From NCBI GenBank assembly GCA_917880885.1, contig OU862910.1, forward strand, positions 53,745,285 through 53,809,284: a stretch of 64,000 nt of DNA, given 5' to 3'. Numbering within the stretch: position 1 is the stretch's first letter; each line of letters starts with the position of its first letter. This document shows, in pieces, positions 1 to 10,977 of the stretch. The notes below the pieces were generated by a model. It made no database searches. It was not told the DNA's origin and was given only the letters and a program-made list of their open reading frames with translations. The DNA comes from Limnephilus marmoratus (taxonomy: Eukaryota > Arthropoda > Insecta > Trichoptera > Limnephilidae). The position numbers and the translations under genes are program-made.

Positions 1-115
1 CATCCTCTTCTCTTCTTCCCCTTCCACCTTTACCGACTTCCACCCTCCCGCGAACACCCTCCTCCTTTCTTCCCCTCCCCCCTCCCTCCCTCCCCCCACT
101 TTCTCCTCGCCATGA
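1..115. repeat. Pyrimidine-rich low-complexity tract
   Basis: A C/T-rich stretch with runs of CCCTCC and TTCTTCC. I see no coding signal. It could be the edge of an element lying outside the window. Confidence 0.6.
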
Positions 116-277
116 CAGTGAGTGACGTCTTTAAAATTTCAACTTGAGCTTTAATTGCGAAATCCCTGAGGTCTGTGTGGTAAAACATGTCTCATATCTC
201 AGGCGAAACAACCAAATGATATTCTATGGACTTACGTAATAGGTACAAAACCATTTAATAATTTAATTTAACATACC

Positions 278-757
278 TACATTAGCTCCACACAGAAGGC
301 TTTGGGGAAAAAATCCCTAAGGGCCATGTCATATTTGGGAATGCTGTTTGAAGGGTTTTTTAGGGAAAGGAAGGACAGGAAGCTCTGGGAAGGGAAAAGG
401 TGTGAGGGATGGGTGGGAATCTGGCAGTCAATGTGTCCAGGAGTGACGGACGTACGAATCGATCCCTCCCATTGCGGTGCAAGGCGATGGGCTAGACTCA
501 AAAGAGTCCAACTGGAGAGGTCTAGGTTAGGTCTCCCTCGACCGGTCTCTCCAGATCCGGCCCGCTACGCAATGTGTGGGCAAACGCATACACCGCCAAG
601 ACCTAAACAAACATCACCTCATGAACCCGGGCAATCCTGCTAAGTCACCAAACGTAGCGAACCCCTTGGGGTGATCTATGGCAGGGGTGTTGGTTATCCA
701 ATAAATAGTTCCCGGGGCGATGGTATCCATATCCGCCTCCCAAATTATAGATCGGAT
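278..757 (-). mobile_element. SINE2 copy (LINE-tailed short retroposon), long form
   Basis: Read on the minus strand it starts near GGAGGCGGATATGGATACC and ends CTGTGTGGAGCTAATGTA. At least ten other copies occur in this window (for example 16386, 22303, 47163, 54588, 56629). This is the long form, which keeps the middle block with the CCGGATC and CCTAACCTAGA segments. The 3' end has lost its poly(A). The open frames across it are incidental. Confidence 0.75.
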
Positions 758-774
758 GACCGAAGATAGGAGTG

Positions 775-880
775 TCATGTCATTTAATTCTGAATGATGG
801 TCTTACACCAAGTCGATACTGAGATTATCTTCCACTCTGGAACATGCCGCAAATACACCTTATTTTATTATTAATGATTA
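775..880 (-). mobile_element. Truncated tRNA-derived SINE (SINE1) fragment
   Basis: The plus strand carries the block TGGTCTTACACCAAGTCGAT through GGAACATGCCGCAAATA. The same block is found in the full copies at 18419, 25605 and 58337. Both the tRNA head and the 3' end are missing. Confidence 0.7.
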
Positions 881-917
881 ACAAATAAATAATTCAATTT
901 AATTAAAAAATCAGATT

Positions 918-1366
918 GTGTAATTCACACGCGGTAGAAGTGAAACTACAAAGTGGCTTTCTTTTCTTTGCTTGTTTATTTTAAAGTGGTTTGAAGATTG
1001 GATATTGATTTCACAAAAATAAAAATGTTTTTTTGGATATCGTAGTATTCAAACCTCGGTTGATGGCTGTCTCTCTGGCCGCTGAGACTTGACGCCTTGC
1101 CCACTGCGCTATGGAAGGCACGCGCCGAGGTGCCAATTTACCGCATTATATTAGAACCGAGTATTTGTGTAGAACTGAATTCTTTCATCAAACTTCATTA
1201 GTACCGTTATGATTTGAAACACAATAGCGACACTAAAAAGAGACAAACACATACATCTATAGGATTTAGCCTGCGATATAATGAGATAGTATAATCGGTC
1301 TCCTCTTTCTGCGGTACTTCTTAGCCTCTCACTGAAGGTTTCACTTCTACCGCGTGTGAATTGCAC
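918..1366. mobile_element. MITE-A copies facing each other, with an inserted SINE head
   Basis: A perfect 25-bp inverted repeat lies at 922-946 and 1338-1362, starting AATTCACACGCGGTAGAAG on the left. The right half (about 1160-1366) is a ~200-bp unit also present at 22676, 26308 and 28547. The left terminus is probably the remains of a second unit, interrupted by the tRNA-like segment at 1035-1135. No coding sequence. Confidence 0.6.
1035..1135 (-). mobile_element. tRNA-derived SINE head
   Basis: On the minus strand TAGCGCAGTGGGCAAGG matches a Pol III A box and GGTTTGAATAC is B-box-like, at tRNA spacing. There is no clean cloverleaf, so this is a retroposon head and not a tRNA gene. Confidence 0.5.
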
Positions 1367-1765
1367 ACAATTTTTAAAAATTATTTGTCACTAAAAAGTC
1401 ATCCGGCGTAAGTTATTTTTACCCTTTGGAATAATTCTTCCAGAATCAACACAATATAAATTCATTGAATTCGACAACAATTTACAAAATAAAATTATTA
1501 TTCCAGAAGAGCTGAATTGCACATAAATATACGACATTTAACGTAAAAGTCCGCATTAAATGCCGATGAATCGACTTCACCAAGCAGCCCTTGAATAAGA
1601 TAGTCGATTTCGTACTCAAGTCTGTTTGGTAAAATCCGTCACGTCACGTTATGGCCTTTTTGAGTAATTTTGATAGTAGAAGATATTGGTTTAATTCTTC
1701 GGTGCCTTTTCAGGCAAAATAATATTATGTAAGACCAGTGCCGGACCTACAAAAAATTGTGAAAC

Positions 1766-2780
1766 AATTCATATATATAAAAATCAAAATTGTTTGTACG
1801 TAGGTTATCTATGCGTTGCTATACTATTCATACGATTGCGATGAAACTTTGGGGATTTAGTGTGCGATGCCCCGCGATGGTTTCTATATGCAATGGTGAG
1901 CTTTGATTGAATCGTGCACGATGGATGAGGGTTTTAGAATAACCTTGCGGCTACTCCTTGCTAAATAAAACGCTTATGGACTTCGATAAGAATTATGCCC
2001 GATCACCAAACAAGATCCGGTTTTCATAATTAAGCAATACTCACTGTTGTGTCTCGTGGCTTGATCTTCATTCGGCGACGGTCACAGGTGTATCCAAAGG
2101 CGTACTATAAGATTGTTCGGTTATTAGAACCACGATAAAGTTGAGTCATGAGACGAATAAACGGTTCACATGAAGCATTCGATGAAAAACGACGATATAA
2201 TGCTTCACATTACACGCTTCCGATTGATAGAAATAACATTTCAACGTGGAGCGAAATGTCACGTTACGATTTGTTACGATGGTTGTTAACAGACTGGCGA
2301 TATTGCGGTACTTGACTTAGTCCACCGTATAGGTAAGTACACTTAATGTGCGGAAGTCAAAAATCTGGATTCCTCCGATCTGCTTGGTCAATTAGAACAC
2401 AAATACGTATGAAATCCATCAGCGTTATGAAACACTGATGTCATTAAATTAAGCGTTGCTAATCGTTCGTCCGATTGCGATGAATCTTTGGGGATTTGAT
2501 GTGAGCACACCTGGGAAGGTGTCTATATATACTGGTGAGCTCCGATTTTATGAAATTTGTGTAAAAAAAATTGCAACAGGTAGCACGCGAACTGTTTGAA
2601 AACTGAATGTACCGGGACTGAATGTATGGAATGCGGGTGGGAGGAGGGGAACTCGGGAGGTACGCGGGATGGGGAAGCGAGAGAGGGGAGTGGGGAGAGG
2701 GAAGGCGGAGTGGGAACGCGCGAGAGGAAGCGGAACGGAACGAATGGGAAAGGACACGCAGGGAGAAATAATTTCTTTAT
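1766..2780. repeat. Degenerate repeat, possible Helitron remnant
   Basis: Two related blocks, near 1810-1880 and 2453-2540, share GCGTTGCTA and CGATTGCGATGAA followed by CTTTGGGGATTT. The left part begins TATATATAAAAATCAAAATT, a style seen at insect Helitron 5' ends. The right part (2640-2760) is strongly G-rich, which is also common in such elements. I see no Rep/helicase coding sequence and no convincing CTRR terminus, so the class is a guess. Confidence 0.35.
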
Positions 2781-3813
2781 TACGTGTCGACTTTATTATT
2801 GAACCTATTTCTTTATTATTGAACCGCTAATTCCCACACTTACTGGCTGAGCGTGAGAGTAGAGAATTTCCTGTATCTGTTTTGCATTTGATCTGTCTGT
2901 AAATTGGTTTTTACGTTTCGTTTCCAGTTTCGAAAATCTGTTGCATCGAATTTATTATTCAAGTAAGCTTTATTTTGATTAGATGGCTAACTTTGACTGA
3001 ACTTTTCAATGTTATTATGGTACTTACATGCTTCAAGAAAAGAATTATCATTGAACAAATTGTGTACTATTTGAAATGAAAAAAAAATATACTGTTTATA
3101 ATTAAGAGGTAGGTATGTTAGTATAAATCTTAAGATTTTTAGATGAAATTTTGGCTGCGATTAATTAAATAAGAGAAAATTAGAAACATTGAACGTGAGG
3201 TCTGCTGTTTACGAAATTATTAATTTCTTAAAATAAGACTGTATATTGGTAACTAACTGTAATGATCTTACGTCAATATTATACCGATGATTTGAATGGC
3301 GGAAAATCAGTCAAGTACTATAATTAACACAATGTGTTACCTCGTTTAACAGTGATGATAATAAAAAATAGATTTAGGACAACCGTTCACAGCATTTTAT
3401 AGTCCTTTCCTCTCGATCTGAAATTGCTACCGAAAATGAATTTTACGAACATGTTTTTTCTATTTTTTTCACGTTCTCCATAAAAGGGTTGTACATTGAA
3501 CACCTATGTATCACGGAGAAAATTATAATTAAAAAAGTTATGGGGGCAGTTTTACTATTTGAGACATGCGTCAAAAGATATTTAATGAACTGTCCGTTAA
3601 TGCAATGAAAATGTCGATGGTCAATGCAGAATCATTCTGCTTTTTATTAAAAAAAATTACAAATTGTGAATTACGGCGTTTCAAGATGTTATTTGTGTAT
3701 CAACGAGTTTAATGAAACTTGGAAGTTGTGCTTTGATATCGGTATTACAAATTGCAATAATAATTTGATAAATGTTTTATTCATTTCGAGATTATTTTGG
3801 CAAAACGATATGA
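2781..3813. other. AT-rich sequence, nothing recognised
   Basis: AT-rich with short A and T runs. I find no coding frame, RNA gene or repeat that matches elsewhere in the window. Confidence 0.6.
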
Positions 3814-3817
3814 ATTT

Positions 3818-4813
3818 TGTAATGTGGATTCAAATGTAATGTGAATTATTATTTAAGGTAATAGCATTTAGTGTAGGTACCTATACCTTTTGTCATCCGA
3901 CCGCTGTCTTCCCAGAGCAAGAAGATCTCCTTCGCAGGATAGTGGAGAAAAGGATTTTGAGGTCATGCATATAAAAAACGCTGGTTTTACTAGTGAAAAT
4001 TAATGTTAAGTTTATTGCATTTTGCAAGAGAAAAATTGATCCAAGGAAAAGTAAACAATACATAAATACCTTGAGCAACTATTAACTGTGGTAGAAAGAG
4101 AGAGTCAGCTAATTACGTTTAATTATTAATTCCGCACACGTCCCGTCGCCGTGATAGTCGTGACACTCCTGCAAACGACGACAGCCAACCCCTAGACACC
4201 GTCCAGCACGTCATGGGGCCACCAGTTTCAAGGAAATCCACAGCTGATCTACACCCATCAAGCGGCGTGTAAAAATCCCACCGGCCAAGGAACAGTAACG
4301 TCGGCGCACTCTTCAAGAGTCGCAAAGCTGCTTCATTTAAAGGGATTCCACCCAACAAACAGGCACACGGCGGATCTACACCCATCAAGCGGCGTGTAAA
4401 AATCCCACCGGCCAAGGAACAGCCAAGTAATCAATACATCCCCGTTGATTACCGTTTAAATTTTCTTCCGCATGCGGATACAGCAATCTCCCGGCATCCG
4501 GCGAGGAATTCAACAAAAAAATAAGGCTTCTATGCCATTTAAGTCGTCCCACACTCACAGAACGAAAAATAAATAACTTTCTAGGCTACATTGCACTAGA
4601 ATCTTTTACAACCAAAACTCCTCCTCAAAAAATCTCCTCTCGCCTCCAAAAAATTACGTGATGTCTCCCGCCATCTTTCCTCGAATCACGTTTCCGGTGT
4701 CGTTGCAGTTTCGCCAACCAACAAAGTTAAAAAAAAAGAAAAAATAAATAAAGCATAGACAATAAACGGTACCTATTTTGAGCAGTACCTGCTCATGAAA
4801 TAGATATGTTACA
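3818..4813 (-). repeat. 3' LTR (left copy) of the gypsy element
   Basis: 996 bp, TGTAATGTGG at the left and ATGTTACA at the right. It contains a 50-bp direct repeat at 4246-4295 and 4373-4422 (beginning GATCTACACCCATCAAGCGG). Small open frames in it recur identically in the other LTR and are not genes. Confidence 0.95.
4246..4422. repeat. 50-bp direct repeat inside the LTR
   Basis: Two identical 50-bp units (4246-4295, 4373-4422) separated by 77 bp. The same pair exists in the right LTR, where one unit carries the only LTR-to-LTR difference I found. Repeated blocks in an LTR can act as enhancer elements, but that role is inferred only. Confidence 0.85.
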
Positions 4814-4833
4814 TTTCCCCGCAACCCCCGAAA
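4814..4833 (-). promoter_or_regulatory. Polypurine tract of the gypsy element
   Basis: On the minus strand CGGGGGTTGCGGGGAAA directly precedes the 3' LTR. This is the expected position of the plus-strand primer for reverse transcription. Confidence 0.8.
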
Positions 4834-6880
4834 ATTTTACGCCGCGAAGTGAAGTAAAATTATTAGGACACCGCCCAACAAGACTCTCTCTTTCCACAAC
4901 TGTTAAAAGAAAAAATAATACATCACAGTATCAGAAAAACAATAACATAAGATATACCAAAGTAGCAAATTAAAAACAAACACCCATTCACAGAATGGCA
5001 TACAAAAGAAAACCTTGAAAATGAGGTAATACCTCCACTTTTACAAGCTCGCTTGTAAGATTACCAACACGATACTCACATGACGAGATACAATCTCTCA
5101 AGAAAACACTAGTGAGTATGGAGAACTTAAGCTCCCACTTTCCTTTATAGAAAAAAGCAACACTTAGTTATTATTAACATATAATTAACTCTCTCTTTCT
5201 CTATCCTTATATTCTAAACCAAAATGATATATGGAAAAAGTAACGTCATACAAATTATACTCAATGCGTCTTAAATTATCAACTAAAACTAATCCAAGGT
5301 ATAAACAAATATACAGAATCAACTCGTTCAATTTGAAATTGATGTTTAGGAGGTCAGATCAAGTATAATACAATTATTACTTGTCTATCGTATAACAAGT
5401 TTTATAAAAAAAACTGTCAATTACAAAGTGGTCAGAGTAGGGTTTATATGTAAAGACATACCTATCTGTCAAAAAAAATCAGATCAAGTATAATACAATT
5501 ATTACTTGTCCATCGTATAGCAAGTTTTATAAAAAACTGTCAATTACAAAGTGGTCAGAGTAGGGTTTACATATTTCAATTACCTATCCATCAAAATTAT
5601 AAAAAAAATCATAAGGAACACAGAAGCAAAACAGGATCTAGAATGTTAGGCTTAGAGCTTAGGGATTACAATTAAACAAAACACCTAGCTATTATAAAAG
5701 TGAACCTCAAAAAGTACTCTTGATTTTATACAAAAATACAAGATGTAACTATGATAAACCATCCTCAGAGGACGTTGCTTGTGCAAGAAAAGACTGAAGA
5801 TAAACTCAGGTGGCATTTCTTCAAAAAATAACACTTAATACATCAAGTAAGTGAAAAGTCATAAATTTCTTGAACAAACAATGATATTTTGGTGATCGAA
5901 TATACTTATTAGATAATCGACACTAGGTAAGGGGTGATCGAACAATATCCAAATGAACGACACTAGTAGACAAAATTAACAGTACAACACTGGTTTAAGC
6001 AGTAAGAGACCTATATATGTAAATGCTTAATGTTAACTTAGAACTAAAAGACAAAATACACTTTCCTGTATTAGAGGTAAGGTGATAAACTTCAAATATG
6101 AGTTACTTTAATGGGTAGGTATGCCAGAGCAGTACCACCTTTGTTTGTGACAAGAAAAAAAATTTCTTAACAAATATTCTTAACAAACTTAACTAACTGA
6201 CTTTAAGGAAAGTTATACCAGACTTAATCTATTTAACATAGCTATGGTATATTTAAGAAAAACTTTACTTAATCACTAATTGTTGAAATTTTAACAATCT
6301 GTACATAAGAAAGTCGCTCAAATCTCTCATAAACAGAAGTTTTGAATCATTCTTTCCAAGTGCTTGGAAAGTCATTATTCGGGAGAAAATTCCAACGAAC
6401 TTGAGAAGAAGGATTCAGACTTAAACGCTAAAACAGTACAACATAACCTATTGTTTTACGAACGCATCAGTGTGTAAGTATAATTGTAGCCTATAAGGAA
6501 GGCGAAACGACTCATTTCATACAAAAAATTATTTAGAGTTTAAATAAAAAAATTCTCGTCAAAGACTAAGTCAATTACAAAATATGACTTAGACAAAATA
6601 TTGGGCGCCACTGATCACACGGATCAGAGGAAACGACATTCATTGTAAACGACGTCTCCTATAGAAAAAATTCCGAAGAATTTAAAGAAAAAAAATTAAA
6701 TTGAGGAAGCAAGATTGAGGAAATTTCGTGAAAATTCTAGACAAAACCTCTTGAGGGTACCAAACCTCAAAAGCAAGTGACCAGAAAAACCACTGACGAA
6801 ACAAATGGAACAGCATGCAGGGTTGGTAGTCCCGCATACAATCACGTTGGTTTCATCTATATATAAAGAGTAAGAAATAT
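4834..6880 (-). other. 2-kb noncoding 3' region of the gypsy element
   Basis: Between the pol stop and the polypurine tract lie about 2 kb of AT-rich sequence with no frame of useful length on either strand. It holds a near-perfect ~95-bp direct duplication (5355-5450 and 5480-5573, offset 125 bp). An env gene would sit here in an errantivirus-like element, but no signal peptide, transmembrane segment or envelope-like frame is visible. Confidence 0.7.
5355..5573. repeat. ~95-bp direct duplication in the gypsy 3' region
   Basis: Both copies begin CAGATCAAGTATAATACAAT and end near GTCAGAGTAGGGTTTA, with a few substitutions and a different A-run length. The period is 125 bp. Confidence 0.85.
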
Positions 6881-9800
6881 TTAATCAATGCGAACAATAT
6901 CCTTTACATGAAAATTTCCTACAATTTTACCGTTCATATCAGCTAGAGTATAGACCAAATTAGAGACTTTACCTTTAATAACATTGCGAACGAATCTAGG
7001 GGCCAATTTGTGAGAGAAATAATTCGGTCCACTGGATTGAACGAAATTCTTCCTCCAAACGACATCGCCTACTTCATAATTAACCGTCTTACGGCGTAAA
7101 TTGTAGTGTTGGGCATTTTTCTTAAAAGCTTGTAACAAAGCATTAGAAACTTGTTCATAAATTGGAACTAAGTCTTCCAACTTCTTAGCAAATTCGTCCC
7201 TAGATTGCTGCAACGTAGTGTCTACGACACCAGAAGATAAGTTATTTTTATGAAAGTTTCCGTCAATAATTTGTTCCCTACCATGCATGAGGAAGAAGGG
7301 GGTGAAGCCGGTTGCAAAATTAACCGTGTTATTGAGAGCTGATTGAATTTGAGGCAGAAATCTGGACCAATTACGCTGGTCAGATTCGGTTAAAATAGAC
7401 AAAGCAGTTCCAATGGTTTGGTTATAGCGTTCGACCACGTTATTTTGGGGAGTATAAAAAGCATTATAAAAAGGCGGAGGTACGTTATACTCTGCTAACA
7501 ATTGTTTAAAGTCTTTTGAAATAAATTGTTTCCCGTTGTCGCAGACGCACGTTTGTGGTACCCCGTGTACAAGGAATATGTATTGTTCAATGTTTTTAAC
7601 AATGCTTTTAGTAGTTGCATTTCTAAGCGGAAAAATCCAGGTATATTTAGAAAATACATCAACGACTGTTAGAATATACATAAATCCTGCATAGCTACGC
7701 GGAAGAGGACCGACAAGGTCAATAGACAGCATTTGCATAGGTCTTGTGACTATTTTCGGGTTCGTAGAAATGCCTGCCGGCGCAGCAGTGTTAATTTTAT
7801 GTGCCTTACACGTTTTACATCTATTGACAAAATTTTTGACGTCATTATACATCCCTGGCCAAAAATAATGAAGTTGAACCTTCTTATATGTTCTAAAAAC
7901 TCCTGGATGACAAGAGATAACCGACTCATGTTCTTTAGATAGAACAGCGTTACGGTCCTCAAAAGGAACAACAAGCTTCCAAGCTGTGTCCTCCTGCAGA
8001 GCGAAACGAGATTTAGTGTGACGGAATAATTTATTTTCCTTAATTTGAAAATTATTAAAACGTTGTGGATTTGATTTACAATTAGAAAATAAGGTATTAT
8101 ACCAAGTATCTGTACTCGTGGGAGCGGAATCAACGGCCGAAATTAAAGAAACGTCTTTACGTGAAAGAACGTCCGGAACCGTATTTAATTTACCTTTCCT
8201 ATGTATAACATCAAAAGAGTACTGTGACAGCCGAGTAGACCAGCGAGCAAGCCGACCTGTTGGATTAGATAATGAGACTAACCACTGTAGACTAGAATGG
8301 TCCGTTACCACAGTGAAGTGAGCACCTTCTATGTAGGGCCTAAAATGGTTGACTGAATCTAACACCGCTAGGAGTTCGCGCTCCGTCACGCCGTAGTTTC
8401 GTTCATGCACATTAAGACACTTAGAGAAATAAGATACAGGGTGCTCCTCTCCTTCAAAAATTTGTGTAAGTACACCTCCGATCCCAACGTTGCTCGCGTC
8501 ACAGTGAATCGTGAAAGGAAGCGAAAAATCCGGACAATTAATAACAGGGGCAGAAGTCAACGCCTTCTTTAATTTCTTAAAAGACAACTCCGCTTCAGGA
8601 GACCAAGAGAAATTACTAATTCCCTTCCTTGAACCAGTGAGTTTTGTTAAGGGAGCAGCAATGGTTGAAAAATCCTTTATAAAACGCCTATAATACCCGC
8701 ACAGGCCAATGAAAGCTTTTACCTGTTTAGAATTCTTTGGAATGGGGTAAGTACGAATGCATTCCAACTTAACTGGGTCTGTGCGAAGTCCTTTTGCATC
8801 CACAACGTAACCGAGATACTTCAATTCATCCTTGCAAAACTCGCACTTTTTCAAATTGACAGTTAAGCCTGCTTCTTTCAGACGCAAGAAAACCCTATTT
8901 AATTGCTCTAAATGTGAATCGATATCTTCTGAAATTATAATTAGGTCATCCAAATAGCAAAAAACGTTTTCGTCGAACTCTGGACCAAAAAGTGCATCAA
9001 CCAGACGCTGAAGTTCACTAGGAGCGTTTTTTAACCCAAACGGCATCCTAACGAATTCAAACAAGCCATGTCCAGGTACTACAAAAGCCGTTTTGCAGCA
9101 AGAATCCTTATGTAAAGGGATTTGCCAGAAACTTTTCGATAAGTCAATAGAAGATATGAAGCGTGCACCACGTAGCTTGTCTAAAATACGCGAAATATAC
9201 GGCAAGGGGTAGGAATCTCTTGTCGTGACGCTGTTAAGCTTCCTGGAGTCTAAGCAGAACCTTGCAGAACCATCCTTTTTAGGCACAATCAAAACCGGGT
9301 TCGACCAAGCCGAACGCGAACGTCGAACAACACCTAAGTCAAGCATTTCTTTGAGTTGAGCTTCAAGTTGTTTTTGACGTGTTTGAGACAACGGGTAATA
9401 TCGTTGCTTAATGGGATCTCCCGTCGTATTAATTTTGTGCTGAACTAAATGAGTACGACCCAATCCACATTTTTCAAAAGAAATTGACTTAAATTTATCA
9501 ATTACATTATTTAACCTATGATTGTCTTGAGGGGACAGTAGGGAAGCTGACGTGATCTTGCGAATTTCACCTATAGTATTTTCAACATCACGTCCGCTGT
9601 TGGCCTTTGAAAACAATTGAGGAGCGATGTCAAATTGTTTCCAAAAGTCGACTCCCAAAACAATCACAGGTGAAAGAGAAGGAATAACAAAAAAAGTAAC
9701 ATATTTCTTAAAATTATTATAAGTAACTAGTACTCGCATAGTACCAATTACATCTTGACGTACACCATCAGCGGTGGTAACGTACGATTCTAACTTATCT

Positions 9801-9964
9801 AGATTAAACCCTAAACTAATAAAGAAGTTGTAAAGAGAACCGCCAAAACAACTGACAGTCGCACCACTGTCCAAAAGACCTGAAAAGACAAGGTTTTGAA
9901 TCGAAATATTCGCATGGGGTCTTATATCTTGTCCAGAACTAGCCATCGGCATGCATGCGTCCAT
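6881..9964 (-). CDS. pol: Pol polyprotein (protease, RT, RNase H, integrase), Ty3/gypsy
   Basis: The listed span starts at the first Met (1027 residues), but the frame is open up to the gag stop and is probably entered by -1 frameshifting. Domains in order: aspartic protease with LLDSGATVS (D near 32); reverse transcriptase with the active site FCYLDDLIIIS (near 335-345); RNase H with CDAS (near 488-491) and VTDHSS (near 553-558); integrase with an HHCC zinc region ending in NRCKTC (near 714-719), and a DDE core with SIDLVG (D near 749), CVCDNGK (D near 809) and NVVERYNQ (E near 845). All catalytic residues are present and there is no internal stop. The C-terminal tail has the VGDVVWRKN type of segment usual after gypsy integrases. 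It copies the element RNA into DNA in the virus-like particle and inserts it in the genome. It lies 89 bp downstream of gag if counted from its Met. Confidence 0.95.
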   Translation of the reverse strand: MDACMPMASSGQDIRPHANISIQNLVFSGLLDSGATVSCFGGSLYNFFISLGFNLDKLESYVTTADGVRQDVIGTMRVLVTYNNFKKYVTFFVIPSLSPVIVLGVDFWKQFDIAPQLFSKANSGRDVENTIGEIRKITSASLLSPQDNHRLNNVIDKFKSISFEKCGLGRTHLVQHKINTTGDPIKQRYYPLSQTRQKQLEAQLKEMLDLGVVRRSRSAWSNPVLIVPKKDGSARFCLDSRKLNSVTTRDSYPLPYISRILDKLRGARFISSIDLSKSFWQIPLHKDSCCKTAFVVPGHGLFEFVRMPFGLKNAPSELQRLVDALFGPEFDENVFCYLDDLIIISEDIDSHLEQLNRVFLRLKEAGLTVNLKKCEFCKDELKYLGYVVDAKGLRTDPVKLECIRTYPIPKNSKQVKAFIGLCGYYRRFIKDFSTIAAPLTKLTGSRKGISNFSWSPEAELSFKKLKKALTSAPVINCPDFSLPFTIHCDASNVGIGGVLTQIFEGEEHPVSYFSKCLNVHERNYGVTERELLAVLDSVNHFRPYIEGAHFTVVTDHSSLQWLVSLSNPTGRLARWSTRLSQYSFDVIHRKGKLNTVPDVLSRKDVSLISAVDSAPTSTDTWYNTLFSNCKSNPQRFNNFQIKENKLFRHTKSRFALQEDTAWKLVVPFEDRNAVLSKEHESVISCHPGVFRTYKKVQLHYFWPGMYNDVKNFVNRCKTCKAHKINTAAPAGISTNPKIVTRPMQMLSIDLVGPLPRSYAGFMYILTVVDVFSKYTWIFPLRNATTKSIVKNIEQYIFLVHGVPQTCVCDNGKQFISKDFKQLLAEYNVPPPFYNAFYTPQNNVVERYNQTIGTALSILTESDQRNWSRFLPQIQSALNNTVNFATGFTPFFLMHGREQIIDGNFHKNNLSSGVVDTTLQQSRDEFAKKLEDLVPIYEQVSNALLQAFKKNAQHYNLRRKTVNYEVGDVVWRKNFVQSSGPNYFSHKLAPRFVRNVIKGKVSNLVYTLADMNGKIVGNFHVKDIVRID

Positions 9965-10010
9965 GTCACGCCTGAAGAACCGGTTACTGGAGCTATAAAC
10001 TAAGGGTGAT

Positions 10011-10063
10011 GATCTCCTGGCATCCTTGCTAGCAGGACGCAGAGGATCACACTCTAGTTTTTT
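10011..10063 (-). promoter_or_regulatory. -1 programmed ribosomal frameshift signal between gag and pol
   Basis: On the minus strand the last gag codons read CCA AAA AAC TAG. They contain the heptamer A AAA AAC (10057-10063), a known -1 slippery site, directly before the gag stop. After an 8-nt spacer comes a potential stem-loop (10011-10048): CGTCCT can pair with AGGATG (one G-U) around an 8-nt loop, with GATCCT/AGG-GATC pairs outside. The -1 frame is open from the heptamer into pol. Slip site, spacer and stem are seen directly; use in cells is inferred. Confidence 0.85.
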
Positions 10064-10977
10064 GGATTTGTGCGAGCGGGGTCATCTCGGCGTTTGTCAG
10101 AATTCTTCTGAGAATCAAACTTCCATTTTCTACAAAAAGGTTTTGTATGACCTTGCGCCTTACAATAAAAACAATTTAAAGTTTTTCTACTATTCGAAGA
10201 AGAAGAATGTGTAGGAGAAGAGGATGATGCTTGAGGAGAAGTAAAATGCGGTAAGGGTTTATCTACGGAGTGCTTTTCAAATCTCCTACACACATTTACC
10301 AAAGAAGATAATTCCTTTTCTGCAAAATATGCGATGGCCAATGCGTATTTAGGTAACACACTATCAGAAACTAGGTCTACCAACTGTTCCTCCGTAAGTT
10401 GAACGTCTAATCTGAGATTAGCTAATTTAATTTCATCAACGTAATCCACAACACTTTGGTTAAATTTCTGTTTCATCGCGAATAAAGCTTTTAGGGCCTC
10501 TGTTTGATTAATACAACGGTCAAAACGTGCAATGAGGAGATTTCTCAACTCAGGCCAAGATAATGAATCTTTATAAATAGTCCTATACCAAGAGAGAGCT
10601 TTCCCCTCCAAAAGATCTGCAAAGGACGTCACAACCGATGACAGTTCTATATGACGGCATCTAGATAATTCCTCCACACGTTGTATAAAATCCCTAACAT
10701 CAGAAGAACCAGAAAATTTAATACCCCAAGAATGTACGGACGTATTTGTATTTATCGATTGATAATAATTATTGACTATGTTTGTAGTCTGACTCGCATT
10801 ATCACTATTGCCTTCATTTTGTTGTGGAGAATCACTACTTGATTGTTTTAAACTTTTATTATATATACGAGCCTGTTCCCGCATAGCTGATAACGTAGGC
10901 TCTGGAGTGATATTTAATTCAGATAACATCTGTATCATCTCCTCCTTAGTTGCACCGTTAATATTAGTAATCGCCAT
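10054..10977 (-). CDS. gag: Gag protein of the gypsy element
   Basis: 307 residues, the capsid/nucleocapsid precursor that assembles the cytoplasmic virus-like particle and packages element RNA. A Gag/capsid-like helical region spans roughly residues 70-240 (W-G-I-K-F-S-G then F-x-x-R-V-E-E and LSWYRTIYKDSLSWPELRN, the usual order in retrotransposon Gag). One CCHC zinc knuckle, CFYCKAQGHTKPFC, lies about residues 269-282 near the C terminus. The start is the first Met of the open frame, 765 bp inside the 5' LTR. It ends at TAG immediately after the slippery heptamer that probably feeds Pol. The frame is intact. Confidence 0.92.
   Translation of the reverse strand: MAITNINGATKEEMIQMLSELNITPEPTLSAMREQARIYNKSLKQSSSDSPQQNEGNSDNASQTTNIVNNYYQSINTNTSVHSWGIKFSGSSDVRDFIQRVEELSRCRHIELSSVVTSFADLLEGKALSWYRTIYKDSLSWPELRNLLIARFDRCINQTEALKALFAMKQKFNQSVVDYVDEIKLANLRLDVQLTEEQLVDLVSDSVLPKYALAIAYFAEKELSSLVNVCRRFEKHSVDKPLPHFTSPQASSSSPTHSSSSNSRKTLNCFYCKAQGHTKPFCRKWKFDSQKNSDKRRDDPARTNPKN

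Noticed and set aside
302..643. 113-codon plus-strand frame
   Set aside because: It is antisense to a SINE2 copy and is broken in the other copies.
3893..4415. Two small minus-strand frames in the left LTR, repeated at 11818-12340
   Set aside because: They recur only because the LTRs are identical. They have no known domain and lie in noncoding LTR sequence.
4834..6880. Possible env gene in the gypsy element
   Set aside because: No frame, signal peptide or membrane segment in the region on the coding strand.
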